64,000 nt of DNA from Oscillospiraceae bacterium (GTDB lineage Bacteria > Bacillota > Clostridia > Oscillospirales > Oscillospiraceae). Of this stretch, positions 14,770-24,050 are shown piece by piece. Under the pieces are notes generated by a model. It made no database searches. It worked only from the letters and a program-made list of their open reading frames with translations, and was not told the DNA's origin. The translations under genes and the position numbers were made by a program. Every line of letters begins with the position of its first letter. Position 1 is the first letter of the stretch. The stretch covers positions 62,001 to 126,000 of the forward strand of contig JAFYAU010000008.1 of the NCBI GenBank assembly GCA_017540565.1, read 5' to 3'.

Positions 14770-16656
14770 ATGGATAAGGAACTGTATCTGAGCGTTTACC
14801 GGCATTCCCTGGCTCATATTCTTGCCAAGGCGGTGATCGAGCTGTACGGCAGCGAGGTCCAGTACGCGATCGGGCCTCAGATCAAGGACGGCGGATATTA
14901 CGATTTCGTCCTGCCCGGAGGCCGCGCCTTCGCCGAGGGTGAACTGCAGGCCATCGAGGACAAGATGCGGGAGATCATCAAGCGGCGGGAGCTGTGGATC
15001 CGCCGCGAGGTAAGCAAGCAGCAGGCGCTGGAGCTGTTCGCCGGCCAGAAGTTCAAGACCGAACTGATCGAGGAACTGCCGGAGGACGAGATCATCACCG
15101 TGTACGATACCGGCGACGACTACGTCGACCTGTGCCGGGGCCCCCACGTGGAGAATTCCCAGGAGCTGATGAACGCCGCGTTCAAGGTCTACGCGGCCTC
15201 CATGGCCTACTGGCGCGGGGACGAGAAGAAGGACAGGATGCAGCGCGTGTATTTCTATGCCTTCCCCAGCCGTGACGAGCTCAAGCAGCACCTCCGCATG
15301 ATCGAGGAGGCCAGAGAGCGCGATCACAAGAAGATCGGCGCCCAGCTGGATCTGTTCATGTTCGACGAGACGGCGCCGGGCATGCCTTACTGGCTGCCGC
15401 GGGGATGGATCCTGTATCAGACGCTGCTCAAGTACAGCCGGGAGTTGCAGGCGGCGCACGGTTACACGGAGATCTCCGCTCCGCTGATCAACAACAAGAA
15501 GCTGTGGCTCATCAGCGGACACTGGGCTCATTACCTGAACAACATGTTCATCGTGCCCGGCGTGGCGGGTTATCTGCAGGCCGACGTCAACATCGAGAAC
15601 GTGGCCCAGGAGCTCAGCGGGGCCGACGGCGAGGCGCTCAGCGTGAAGCTGGAGAAGGGCTCGGTCGTCTACAACCGCGAGGACATGGAGACCATGGCCG
15701 CCAAGCCCATGAACTGCCCCAACGCCATGACCACCTACAAGCGCACCCGGCACTCCTACAAGGAACTGCCCATCCGCTACAGCGAGTATGACGTGCTGCA
15801 CCGCAAGGAGAAGTCCGGTCAGATGAACGGCCTGTTCCGCGTGCAGGAGTTCCGGCAGGACGACGACCATACCTTCGTCATGGAATCCCAGATCAAGGAC
15901 GAGATCGCGGACATCATCGCCATCGCCGACGAGATCTACGGCACTTTCGGCGTTACCTACCGCGCGGAGCTGTCCACACGTCCGGACGACTTCATGGGAG
16001 ACATCGAGGTCTGGAACCGGGCGGAAGCCGGCCTGCGTGAGATCCTGGATGAGAAGTACGGTCCCGACGGCTATGAGGTGAATGAAGGCGACGGCGCCTT
16101 CTACGGGCCGAAGATCGACCTTCAGATCAAGGACGCCCTCGGGCGCGAGTGGCAGTGCGGGACCATCCAGCTGGACTTCCAGCTGCCCCACAACTTCGGC
16201 CTGACCTACATCACCCCCGAGGGGACGGAGGCCATGCCCGTAGTCATCCACCGTGCCATCTACGGCTCTCTGGAGAGGTTCATCGGCATCATCATCGAGA
16301 ACTTCAAGGGGGAGTTTCCGTTCTGGCTGAATCCGTATCAGGTGGCTGTCGTGCCCATCCGCGTGGAGCACAACGAGTACGCCAGGAAGGTTGAGGAAGC
16401 TCTGACCGCCGCCGGCATTCGCGTGGAGACGGACTATGCGGACAAGAACATGAAGACGAAGATCAAGGAGTTCAAGCAGAGGAAAGATCCGTATATCCTC
16501 GTGCTCGGCGACCGGGAAGCGGAGGAGAACACCGTGTCCGTCAACATCCGCGGCGCCGGAAAGCAGGTCCAGGGAGTTCCGCTCGACAGATTCGTGGAGA
16601 TCTGCCGGAGACTCAACGAGACCCGGTGCCTGGATCTGGACGTCAATATGGAATAA
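14770..16656 (+). CDS. thrS: threonine--tRNA ligase, TGS-less form
   Basis: 628 residues from the ATG at 14770 (AAAGGAG upstream). The N-terminal TGS domain of classical ThrRS is missing: the protein starts directly with the editing domain (YRHSLAHILAKAV, HxxxH, and DLCRGPH). The class II core follows, with zinc Cys in KPMNCPNAM, motif 2 FRVQEFRQDDDHTF and motif 3 VIHRAIYGSLERF, then the anticodon-binding domain from about residue 530. An insertion of about 35 residues lies between motif 1 and KPMNCP compared with E. coli. It charges tRNA-Thr and is T-box regulated. A strong terminator follows. Confidence 0.97.
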   Translation: MDKELYLSVYRHSLAHILAKAVIELYGSEVQYAIGPQIKDGGYYDFVLPGGRAFAEGELQAIEDKMREIIKRRELWIRREVSKQQALELFAGQKFKTELIEELPEDEIITVYDTGDDYVDLCRGPHVENSQELMNAAFKVYAASMAYWRGDEKKDRMQRVYFYAFPSRDELKQHLRMIEEARERDHKKIGAQLDLFMFDETAPGMPYWLPRGWILYQTLLKYSRELQAAHGYTEISAPLINNKKLWLISGHWAHYLNNMFIVPGVAGYLQADVNIENVAQELSGADGEALSVKLEKGSVVYNREDMETMAAKPMNCPNAMTTYKRTRHSYKELPIRYSEYDVLHRKEKSGQMNGLFRVQEFRQDDDHTFVMESQIKDEIADIIAIADEIYGTFGVTYRAELSTRPDDFMGDIEVWNRAEAGLREILDEKYGPDGYEVNEGDGAFYGPKIDLQIKDALGREWQCGTIQLDFQLPHNFGLTYITPEGTEAMPVVIHRAIYGSLERFIGIIIENFKGEFPFWLNPYQVAVVPIRVEHNEYARKVEEALTAAGIRVETDYADKNMKTKIKEFKQRKDPYILVLGDREAEENTVSVNIRGAGKQVQGVPLDRFVEICRRLNETRCLDLDVNME

Positions 16657-16684
16657 CGCCCGGAACGGGCAAAATGAACAGAGA

Positions 16685-16727
16685 AACGGCGGAGCCGGAA
16701 AGGACAGATCTTTCCGGCTCCGCCGTT
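16685..16727. terminator. bidirectional terminator between thrS and the DUF1445 gene
   Basis: An 18-bp stem AACGGCGGAGCCGGAAAG with its complement and a 7-nt loop. Confidence 0.85.
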
Positions 16728-16745
16728 GTCATGTCAGGGCAGACC

Positions 16746-17564
16746 TTACTTTTTCAGATTCTCCAGATAGTCGTTGAGTTCGCTGTTCTTCACGTCGGTG
16801 ATGAACATATGCCCAGGCGCATGCGTGATGACGATGGGAGGCTTCGCATTCTCCACCGCGGCCTGAGGCGTGACGCCGCATGGCCAGAACACAGGGATCT
16901 CGCCGTCATAAATGTCCACCGGGTCGCCGTAGTCCGGCTTCATGACGTCCGCGATGCCAATCACGGCCGGGTCTCCCATGTGGACGGGGGCGCCGTGCAC
17001 GTTCGGCATGGCGGCAGTGATGCGCCGTGCGATCTCCGCCTTCTCCGGCGTCATCGGCCGCATGCTGACTACCATGGGGCCTTCGAAGGGACCCGCCTTC
17101 ACGGTGGCGATGTTCGTCTTGTACATGGGGACGTTGCGTCCCATGGTGATGTGGCGCACCTCGACGCCGGCGGCGATCAGGGCTTCCTCGAAGGAGAAGC
17201 TGCATCCGATCAGAAAGCCGACATAGCCGTCCTTCCAGTAGCCGGAGGCGTCGGTGATCTCGCGGGTGAAGACGCCGTTCTCATAGATGCGGTAGCGGGG
17301 AATGTCCGTGGTGATGTCGCCGCCCTCGCCCATGGCGTGGGTGGCCGGCGAGCCTTTCACGATCTCGAGCACGGGACAGGGAAAGGGGTTCAGTTCGGCA
17401 TACCGCTGGAAATCCGCGGCGTATTCCGGGGGCAGGATCACCAGGTTTGCCTGTGCATATCCGGCGCACATGCCGGCGGTCGGGAAGTCGATGACGCCCT
17501 GACGGATCACGGCGCGCACCTCGGCGGGGCTTTTGTGGATATACGGGGTGATGTCGAATGCCAT
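16746..17564 (-). CDS. DUF1445 / YcsI-type putative hydro-lyase (D-glutamate cyclase family)
   Basis: 272 residues, typical family length. It starts MAFDITPYIHKSPAEVRA with AAGGAGG 11 nt upstream; conserved segments are AGYAQANLVILP, DIPRYRIYENG, GFLIGCSFSFEEAL, MYKTNIAT and FWPCGVTPQAA. The family is annotated as putative hydro-lyase, and vertebrate D-glutamate cyclase (DGLUCY) carries this domain, converting D-glutamate to 5-oxo-D-proline. It is the last gene of a minus-strand run with a DapF-fold racemase and an amino acid ABC importer, which suggests a role in use of an imported amino acid after racemisation. The reaction here is an inference. Confidence 0.85.
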   Translation of the reverse strand: MAFDITPYIHKSPAEVRAVIRQGVIDFPTAGMCAGYAQANLVILPPEYAADFQRYAELNPFPCPVLEIVKGSPATHAMGEGGDITTDIPRYRIYENGVFTREITDASGYWKDGYVGFLIGCSFSFEEALIAAGVEVRHITMGRNVPMYKTNIATVKAGPFEGPMVVSMRPMTPEKAEIARRITAAMPNVHGAPVHMGDPAVIGIADVMKPDYGDPVDIYDGEIPVFWPCGVTPQAAVENAKPPIVITHAPGHMFITDVKNSELNDYLENLKK

Positions 17565-17597
17565 GGATGGTTCCTCCTTGTCGCAGAATTGAAGTGT

Positions 17598-18377
17598 TCA
17601 TACGAACGCCCGCCGGATGAGGCGGATGGTATTTGCAATAGTGACGGCGCCGCCGGGTTCCGCGGCGGCCGAAAGGACGCCCCCTGGCTCCATGAGGCGG
17701 AGAGACACCGCAGACTGTTTCCGCCTGGCCAGAAGAGCGCCTGCGGCGGCCGTGCCGCTGGCACAGGATCTTTCGCGGAAAAGGGTCCGGACGGCCGGCA
17801 CGTAGACCAGGGGCGTCAGCCTGGTGAGGGACGGATCCGTGAGCATGATGCCCATGGCATCGGCGTTCAGCGCCGAGCACCAGTCCCGGATGACGCTCTC
17901 CGCCCGCTCCATGCCGAAAGATTCCGGCAGGACGGCGTGGCAGATGCCCGGCATGAAGACGACGGGGACCGGATCGACGGCCCCGGGGAGGGAAATCTCG
18001 CGGATCTCCGTGACGGGGGGCATGGCGACGGCGCCGGAAAAGAAGTCCTCCCCGATCCGGTCCAGCGTGACGCCGACCGGATCGGCAGCGCCGGAGACAG
18101 CGATGCGCAGGCGGACAGAATCCCCCACGGGGATGCCGGTCCTGACGGCGGTCATGGCGGCCGTGCACAGGGAAGCGTTTCCGCAGAATTCCCCGCCGGC
18201 CATCTGCAGACGCGCGTCGCAGCGCGCGGAGCCGGGAAGCACGAAGCCTGCCTGCTCGCAGGAGGGCTCCGCCCGCATGACGGCCCCGGCAACGGCCGGA
18301 TCGCAGGCGCCGCCTTCCGGCAGCGGGATCAGCGCGGTGACGTTCCCGGAGGGATCGAAAAGCCAGTACTCTGTCAT
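17598..18377 (-). CDS. DapF-fold cofactor-independent amino acid racemase/epimerase (CntK-like)
   Basis: 259 residues. Two catalytic-thiol motifs of the diaminopimelate epimerase fold are present: GGEFCGNASLC (Cys65) and ERSCASGTAAAGA (Cys205). Sequence around them differs from true DapF (CGNGARC, CGTGA) and is closer to the histidine racemase CntK/DapF-like branch with GGEFCGNA. PLP-independent racemisation by a Cys pair is therefore likely. It starts 10 nt after the ABC ATPase and precedes the DUF1445 gene by 33 nt, so it belongs to the import operon. Candidate substrates are glutamate, histidine or a related polar amino acid; I cannot choose from sequence. Confidence 0.75.
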   Translation of the reverse strand: MTEYWLFDPSGNVTALIPLPEGGACDPAVAGAVMRAEPSCEQAGFVLPGSARCDARLQMAGGEFCGNASLCTAAMTAVRTGIPVGDSVRLRIAVSGAADPVGVTLDRIGEDFFSGAVAMPPVTEIREISLPGAVDPVPVVFMPGICHAVLPESFGMERAESVIRDWCSALNADAMGIMLTDPSLTRLTPLVYVPAVRTLFRERSCASGTAAAGALLARRKQSAVSLRLMEPGGVLSAAAEPGGAVTIANTIRLIRRAFV

Positions 18378-18387
18378 CGGACCGGCC

Positions 18388-19149
18388 TCACTGACTGTAG
18401 TTTTTCAGGAACTGACGGGTCCGTTCGTGGGACGGATTACCCAGCACGACCTCCGGAGAGCCCTCCTCGACGATCACTCCGCCGCTCATGAAGATCACGC
18501 GGTCGCTGACCGCCCTGGCGAAGGGCATCTCGTGGGTGACGATCACCATGGTCATGTTTTCCTCGGCCAGTTCCCGGATGACCCGGAGGACCTCTCCGGT
18601 CAGTTCGGGATCCAGTGCGGAGGTGGGTTCATCGAAGAACAGGATGTCCGGCTTTCCTGCCAGCGCACGCGCGATGGCGACGCGCTGCTGCTGTCCGCCG
18701 GACAGCTGGTAGGGGTAGGCGTGTTCCTTTCCCTCCAGCCCCATTTTGCGAAGGAGGGCCATGGCGGTCTCCTCCGCCTCCGCCCGATCCCGCTTCTGGA
18801 CCGTGACAGGAGCGTCCGTAACGTTTTTCAGAACGTCGTAATGGGGGAACAGGTTGAACTGCTGGAATACCAGACCGAACAGGCCTTTCATCCGCCGGAT
18901 CTCGGCTTTTCCCGCGTAGACGGCTCTGTCATGACCCGCCGGCGTGGAGGCGGCGGTCTCCCCGTCGAACAGAATCTCTCCGCTGTCGATGGTCTCGAGG
19001 AAAGTGGCGCATCGCAGCAGCGTGCTCTTTCCGCTTCCGGAAGGGCCGATGACGCTCACGACCTCGCCTTTGTCGACGCACAGGGAGATGTCTTCCAGGA
19101 CCTTCAGATCGCCGAAGGCCTTCTGAATGTGATTCATTTCCAGTACCAT
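18388..19149 (-). CDS. polar amino acid ABC transporter ATPase (GlnQ/HisP family)
   Basis: 253 residues with Walker [11 protein letters not shown]-loop, signature [16 protein letters not shown], Walker [13 protein letters not shown] and H-loop VTHEM. The start [21 protein letters not shown] is typical of the family. It drives uptake together with the permease (11-nt gap) and lipoprotein encoded upstream. The short spacing to the racemase gene suggests one transcript. Confidence 0.95.
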   Translation of the reverse strand: MVLEMNHIQKAFGDLKVLEDISLCVDKGEVVSVIGPSGSGKSTLLRCATFLETIDSGEILFDGETAASTPAGHDRAVYAGKAEIRRMKGLFGLVFQQFNLFPHYDVLKNVTDAPVTVQKRDRAEAEETAMALLRKMGLEGKEHAYPYQLSGGQQQRVAIARALAGKPDILFFDEPTSALDPELTGEVLRVIRELAEENMTMVIVTHEMPFARAVSDRVIFMSGGVIVEEGSPEVVLGNPSHERTRQFLKNYSQ

Positions 19150-19160
19150 GGCGATCCCCC

Positions 19161-19808
19161 CTACTTGTAATAGCTGAAGGCCTTCTCCAGCCGTTCCATA
19201 CCGAAGGTGACCAGGTAGTTGGCCACGAAATAGAAGACGCCGGCGATGACGAAGGGCATGAAGCTGGTCTTCGCGGCGGAGATCTGCTTGGCGATGGAAA
19301 AGAGTTCCGAATACGCGAGCGTGAAGGCGAGGGACGTATCCTTCACCAGCGTGATGACCTCGTTGGTCACGGCCGGGAGGATGCGCTTGAACACCTGGGG
19401 AAAAATGATCTTGAGGAAGGTCTGGCTGCGGGTGTAGCCCAGCACGTCGGCCGCCTCATACTGTCCCACGGGCATCGATTCGATGCCGGAACGGTAGATC
19501 TCGCAGAAATACGCGGCATAGTTCAGGACGAAACCCAGGATGATGGCGGGGAAACGCCAGCCCTTGATGGACCATCCGAACAGGTAGTACGGGCCGAAAT
19601 ACCAGACCAGGAGCTGGAGCATCAGCGGGGTTCCGCGCATGATGTCGATATATACCTTGATGACGCCTCTCACCACGGCGAAACGGGATTTGCGCACGAG
19701 CGCCACCAGAACGCCCAGGATCAGGGAGCCGAACAGGGTGAGGAAAAAGATGGCAAAGGAGCGGCCCATGCCCGGAAGCATGGCGGCCAGCATCTGCTGA
19801 ATCGTCAT
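19161..19808 (-). CDS. polar amino acid ABC transporter permease (HisM/GlnP family)
   Basis: 215 residues with about five membrane segments and the EAA loop [21 protein letters not shown], which contacts the ATPase. [14 protein letters not shown] is the family's N-terminal signature. It is the only permease gene in the operon, so the transporter probably uses a homodimer. An attenuating hairpin lies between it and the binding-protein gene. Confidence 0.95.
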   Translation of the reverse strand: MTIQQMLAAMLPGMGRSFAIFFLTLFGSLILGVLVALVRKSRFAVVRGVIKVYIDIMRGTPLMLQLLVWYFGPYYLFGWSIKGWRFPAIILGFVLNYAAYFCEIYRSGIESMPVGQYEAADVLGYTRSQTFLKIIFPQVFKRILPAVTNEVITLVKDTSLAFTLAYSELFSIAKQISAAKTSFMPFVIAGVFYFVANYLVTFGMERLEKAFSYYK

Positions 19809-19822
19809 ATGATCACGACCTG

Positions 19823-19856
19823 TAAAAAAAGAAGGCTGTTGCGGGACGCAGCAGCC
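19823..19856 (-). terminator. attenuator between binding-protein and permease genes
   Basis: A 10-bp stem (one G-U) GGCTGCTGCG/CGCAACAGCC with a 3-nt loop, followed on the minus strand by TTCTTTTTTT. It probably ends most transcripts after the binding-protein gene and lets some read through, a common way to overproduce the binding protein. Confidence 0.85.
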
Positions 19857-19871
19857 TTTTTGTAGGATTGC

Positions 19872-20681
19872 TTACTTCAGGCAGAGGAAATCGTAGATAT
19901 CGGGATACTTCTGCCCGATGGCGTCGTAGGTGCCGTCGCCGACCAGAGCCAGCAGGGCGGCGTTGACCTTGTCGCAGAGTTCCTGATCGGTCAGGCGGAA
20001 GCCGATGCCGTACTGTTCGGAACCGAGGACCTCGTCGAGGAAGTGGTAGCCGGATACATTGGACATCAGATAGTTGCCGCTTGTGACGTCAATGGCGATG
20101 GCGTCGATGGCGCCCGCCTGCAGATCGTTGAACGCGATGGTGTAGGTTTCGAAGACCTTCAGGTCGGCGAAGGAATCCGCAAGCTCGCCCTGGCCCTCCT
20201 CGTGATCCTGAAGAAGATCGTAGGCGCTGGTGGCGGTCTGGACGCCGACGACCTTGCCGGCCAGATCGGACAGGGACTTGATGTCGCTGCTGTCGGCGAC
20301 CATGATCATCTGCGTATTGTCGGAGTAGGCGAGGGACCAGACGTACTCGTCCTCCCTGCCGTTGATGGTGAAGCCGGACCAGATGCAGTCGCAGGAGCCG
20401 GAATTCAGTTCGGCGTCCTTGGCATCCCAGTTCACGGGGACGGGCTCATAGGTCCACCCGTAATACTTGCAGACGGCCTGGCAGAGTTCCACGTCGAATC
20501 CGGTATACTTGCCGTCGTCCCCGAGATAGGTATAGGGAGGATAGTCCAGATCAAATCCGTGCTTGAACACGAAGGGGGCGTCGTCGGCGGGAGCCGGGGT
20601 CTCTTCCTTCTTTGCGCTGCCGCAGGCGCACAGGGCGACGATCATCAGGGCCGCCAGCAGCAGAGCGATCACTTTTTTCAT
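19872..20681 (-). CDS. amino acid ABC transporter substrate-binding lipoprotein
   Basis: 269 residues from the ATG at 20681 (GAGGAGA upstream). The N-terminus MKKVIALLLAALMIVALCAC is a lipoprotein signal peptide, with the lipidated Cys probably Cys20. The mature part is the SBP_bac_3 fold: FKHGFDLDYPPYTYLGDDGKYTGFDVELC, then DCIWSGFTINGRED, VGVQTATSAYDLL and GIGFRLTDQELCDKVNAALLAL. It binds a polar amino acid outside the membrane and delivers it to the permease. A TATACT -10 lies at 20709-20714. Confidence 0.95.
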   Translation of the reverse strand: MKKVIALLLAALMIVALCACGSAKKEETPAPADDAPFVFKHGFDLDYPPYTYLGDDGKYTGFDVELCQAVCKYYGWTYEPVPVNWDAKDAELNSGSCDCIWSGFTINGREDEYVWSLAYSDNTQMIMVADSSDIKSLSDLAGKVVGVQTATSAYDLLQDHEEGQGELADSFADLKVFETYTIAFNDLQAGAIDAIAIDVTSGNYLMSNVSGYHFLDEVLGSEQYGIGFRLTDQELCDKVNAALLALVGDGTYDAIGQKYPDIYDFLCLK

Positions 20682-20831
20682 GCTGATCTCCTCTTTTCGG
20701 TTTGGTAGAGTATACGAAATACCCATAAAGTTTACCACAGGAGAGGGGCCGTGTAAAGAATCCGCCTGCATATTTTGCGGAAGAAACTGAATAAAAATCC
20801 GTTCACTGCGGAGAGACGCGGGACGGCAGGA

Positions 20832-22205
20832 TCACTTATCCGGTGCGGGAAGGGAGGAGGGAACGTCCAGATGCCGCATGCGGTAAATGAACATGCAGAG
20901 GAACGCGATGCCGGCGGCGATCCAGGAAGCCACGTAGATCCATATGATGCATTCCATGGTGCCGATCCCGGGGAGGATCAGGAAGACGCCCGCCACGCGG
21001 AGCAGGCAGGTGCAGGTGAGCGTGAGGATCATGGGACGCAGGGTGTCGCCCGTGCCGCAGCAGGAGCCTGACATCGCCTCATGAAGGGCGTAGAAAACAT
21101 AGAACGGCGCCATCATCCGCATGAAGCGGACGATCATGGGAGACAGGGTGGCGTGGTCGGCCGGAGCCAGAAACAGCTTTCCCAGAGGCCCGGGGATCAG
21201 GAAGAGGGCCAGGCTGATCAGCGCGACGGTCCCTATGGAGAGTGCGGCACCGATTATGGTGCCCCGCAGGATCCGGTCCTTCCGTCCGGCGCCCAGATTC
21301 TGCGAGGTATAGGTGGACAGGGCGGGCGACATGCTGTCCGCTACCAGCCAGATCAGCATATCCAGCTTCCCGCATACGGCCCAGGCGGCGATGGCGTCCG
21401 TGCCCATGCGGTTGATGCTGGCGTGGACGATGGAGTTCGCCACAGGAAACAGGATGCTCTGCAGGGCCAGTGGGAGTCCGACGAGGAGCATCCGCTTCAT
21501 ATGATCCCGGTTGAAGGAGACGCGGAACAGAGGTCCTTCGCCGGGGCAGGTGCGGACAAGGGATCGCATGGCGAGAAGGACGCTGACCAGCTGGGCGAAC
21601 ACGGTAGCCGCGGCGGCGCCGGCGGCTCCGGTATGCAGAAGGCCGACCAGTACGAGGTCGCCCGCGATGTTGAGCACGCAGCAGACGATCAGAATGTAGA
21701 GGGGGCTGCGGGAATTCCCGAAGGCCCTCAGGATGCCCGCGAGCATATTGTACATCGTCATGGTCCACAGGCCTCCGAAATAGATGCGCACGTAGGCCAG
21801 CGTCATGGGCCGGATCTCCTCCGGCACGGACATGATCTCAAGAAGCGCCGGGGCGGACAGGCAGCCGATCACGGAGAACAGGATACCGAGGACGAGTCCG
21901 ATGGTAAAGGCGGTGCGCACGGCGAGGGACAGTTCCCCCTCGACCTTCGATCCGAACAGCCGGGAGATCACGATCGTGGCTCCGGCAGAAAGGCCGGCGA
22001 GGAAATTCAGAGGGAACTTGAACATCGTGTAGACGGAGTCGATGGCGGCCAGGCCTTCCTTCCCGGCGAACCGGCCGACGATGACCGCGTCCACGGCGGT
22101 ATACAGCTGCTGGATCAGGCTTCCCGCCAGAATGGGAAGGATGAACGTGAGAAGGACCTTCCAGATCGTGCCCTGGCTGAGGTCGAGGGTCTTTTTCTGT
22201 GACAT
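20832..22205 (-). CDS. MATE family efflux transporter (second)
   Basis: 457 residues from the ATG at 22205. Twelve hydrophobic segments; the opening TIWKVLLTFILPILAGSLIQQLYTAVDAVIVGRFAGKEGLAAI is a classic MATE (NorM/VmrA-like) signature. It has its own promoter, with a palindrome overlapping the -35. A gap of about 150 nt separates it from the ABC operon, which is probably transcribed separately. Substrate unknown. Confidence 0.9.
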   Translation of the reverse strand: MSQKKTLDLSQGTIWKVLLTFILPILAGSLIQQLYTAVDAVIVGRFAGKEGLAAIDSVYTMFKFPLNFLAGLSAGATIVISRLFGSKVEGELSLAVRTAFTIGLVLGILFSVIGCLSAPALLEIMSVPEEIRPMTLAYVRIYFGGLWTMTMYNMLAGILRAFGNSRSPLYILIVCCVLNIAGDLVLVGLLHTGAAGAAAATVFAQLVSVLLAMRSLVRTCPGEGPLFRVSFNRDHMKRMLLVGLPLALQSILFPVANSIVHASINRMGTDAIAAWAVCGKLDMLIWLVADSMSPALSTYTSQNLGAGRKDRILRGTIIGAALSIGTVALISLALFLIPGPLGKLFLAPADHATLSPMIVRFMRMMAPFYVFYALHEAMSGSCCGTGDTLRPMILTLTCTCLLRVAGVFLILPGIGTMECIIWIYVASWIAAGIAFLCMFIYRMRHLDVPSSLPAPDK

Positions 22206-22245
22206 GGGAAGAATACCTTTCGTATCATGTAAGGGTGATGACAGC

Positions 22246-22282
22246 AGTATATCATAAAGTGAACGGTTGAGCAAGTACTCAA
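22246..22282 (-). promoter_or_regulatory. promoter with palindromic operator for the second MATE gene
   Basis: Minus strand TTGCTC (22274-22269), 17-nt spacer, TATACT (22251-22246). The imperfect palindrome TTGAGCAAGTACTCAA (22267-22282) covers the -35 box, a plausible repressor site. A TATAAT at 22294-22299 on the plus strand may serve rmuC but lacks a good -35. Confidence 0.6.
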
Positions 22283-22412
22283 TTAAAATAATGTATAATG
22301 GCGGAAACTGTCCCGCAGATCGGACAGATCAGGGGGTATGATGAGGTAAACTGGGAAAGTATGGGGTCGGAAGCCCCTTCCCGGGAATCCTTTGAAAAGC
22401 GGAGGGATCGGA

Positions 22413-23762
22413 ATGATCTACGTTGTACTGGCGATGACGGCGCTGTGCGCCGCGCTGCTGCTCGTACTGCTGCTGGGGCAGAAAAGAAGGATCGGCGACG
22501 AGGTGCATGCCGCGGTCGCCCGCAGCATGGGAGAACTGGGAGGCAGCGTGAAGGATATGACGGAGAGCGGGATGCTGGCGCTGACGCAGGTCGGGAGGAC
22601 GCTGGAGAGAGGGCAGCAGAGAGCAGCGGACTATCAGGCGGAGGGCCTGCGTTCCTTCGAGGAACGCACCGGCGTCCTGCTGAAGGGGCAGACGGCGGTC
22701 GTGGAGAAGCTGAGGGACGGCCTGACCGGCCAGATCGACCGCATGGACAGGGAACTGACGGAGGACCAGCGGCAGCTGAACGAGACGGTCAGAGAACGGC
22801 TGGCGGTCATGCAGACGGCGCTGGAGCAGGGAGTGCGGTCCCTTCGGGAGGAGACCGGGAGGAAACTGGACGAGATCCGCGGTACTGTGGACGAAAAGCT
22901 GCAGACCACGCTGGAAAAGAGGATCACGGAGTCTTTCCGGACGGTCAGCGAACAGCTAGAGCAGGTATACCGGGGCCTCGGGGAGATGCAGACGCTGGCG
23001 GAGGACGTGGGTGGCCTGAAGAAGGTGCTTGCCGGCGTCAAGACCCGCGGGATCCTGGGGGAGGTGCAGCTGGGAGCCATCCTTGAGGAGATCCTTTCCC
23101 CGGAGCAGTACGACACCAACGTGGCGACCGTCCCGGGAAGCGCGGAGCGGGTGGAGTACGCCGTCCGACTGCCCGGCCGGGACGGCACGGTCTACCTTCC
23201 CATCGACGCCAAATTCCCCGGGGAGCGCTACGCGCAGCTGGCGGAGGCCCGGGAGAGCGGAGACAGGAATGCGGAGACGGAGGCCAGAAAGGCCCTGATG
23301 AACGTTCTGCGGGCGGAGGCCAGGGACATCCATGAAAAATACGTCGAGGTGCCTTATACCACGGGCTTCGGCGTCATGTTCCTGCCCTTTGAAGGGCTGT
23401 ACGCGGAGGCGGTGAACAGCGGCCTGATCGAAGAACTGCAGCGGGACTGGCGGATCAGCGTGGCCGGTCCCAGCACCATGGCGGCTCTGCTGAACAGCCT
23501 GCAGATGGGTTTCCGGACCCTGGCGATCCGGAAACGCTCCGGTGAGGTATGGGAGGTGCTGGGAGCCGTAAAGACGGAATTCGAGAAGTTTGGGGACGTG
23601 ATGGTCAGCATGCAGCGCCATCTGAACCAGACCTCCAGCGATCTGGAGGACCTGATGGGCCGGCGGACCCGGGCCATCGCCAGAAAGCTCAGAAACGTGC
23701 AGCAGCTGGACGACGACCGCGCCTCCGATCTGCTGCCGGAGTGGGAAGAGGAAGGAAAGTAA
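22413..23762 (+). CDS. rmuC: RmuC family DNA recombination protein
   Basis: 449 residues; GGAGG 7 nt before the ATG at 22413. An N-terminal membrane anchor (MIYVVLAMTALCAALLLVLLL) is followed by a coiled-coil of about 150 residues and the RmuC nuclease-like domain: GLKKVLAGVKTRGILGEVQLGAILEEIL, LPIDAKFPGERY, EKYVEVPYTTGFGVMFLPFEGLYAE and VAGPSTMAALLNSLQMGF. The family limits inversions at inverted repeats. The gene stands alone between divergent MATE and convergent flavodoxin genes. Confidence 0.95.
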   Translation: MIYVVLAMTALCAALLLVLLLGQKRRIGDEVHAAVARSMGELGGSVKDMTESGMLALTQVGRTLERGQQRAADYQAEGLRSFEERTGVLLKGQTAVVEKLRDGLTGQIDRMDRELTEDQRQLNETVRERLAVMQTALEQGVRSLREETGRKLDEIRGTVDEKLQTTLEKRITESFRTVSEQLEQVYRGLGEMQTLAEDVGGLKKVLAGVKTRGILGEVQLGAILEEILSPEQYDTNVATVPGSAERVEYAVRLPGRDGTVYLPIDAKFPGERYAQLAEARESGDRNAETEARKALMNVLRAEARDIHEKYVEVPYTTGFGVMFLPFEGLYAEAVNSGLIEELQRDWRISVAGPSTMAALLNSLQMGFRTLAIRKRSGEVWEVLGAVKTEFEKFGDVMVSMQRHLNQTSSDLEDLMGRRTRAIARKLRNVQQLDDDRASDLLPEWEEEGK

Positions 23763-23773
23763 GGGAAACAAGT

Positions 23774-23808
23774 AAAACCGGCGCTGCCCGTTGGGCAGCG
23801 CCGGTTTT
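23774..23808 (+). terminator. terminator of rmuC
   Basis: A 16-bp stem AAAACCGGCGCTGCCC/GGGCAGCGCCGGTTTT with a 3-nt loop. Confidence 0.9.
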
Positions 23809-23875
23809 CAGAGAGAAAAAAGAGAGAGGAGAGAGTATATTCGAAAAAAGAGGTATCGGTAAATCCTGTTTTTTC

Positions 23876-23905
23876 GATGATCATGGATTGGATGATCACG
23901 GTTTG
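23876..23905. repeat. two tandem 15-bp imperfect repeats in an AT-richer gap
   Basis: GATGATCATGGATTG followed directly by GATGATCACGGTTTG. The gap 23809-23974 also holds an unbroken purine tract (23810-23835). No gene, known RNA or clear promoter is visible here. Confidence 0.5.
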
Positions 23906-23974
23906 GATTATAGGGGAGAATTGTGACGGAATTAGAGACAGTTTTTGAATGAATTGTAAACGTTTGCGGGAAAA

Positions 23975-24030
23975 CCCCGCGGGCCGGAGACCTTCCGTAA
24001 GGGAAGATTCCAGGTCTGCGGGGCCTGTTT
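23975..24030 (-). terminator. terminator of the flavodoxin gene
   Basis: On the minus strand GCCCCGCAGACC pairs with GGTCTCC...GCGGGG around an inner TTCC/GGAA hairpin, followed by TTTTCC. Confidence 0.65.
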
Positions 24031-24050
24031 TTGATCAATATGACAGACGC

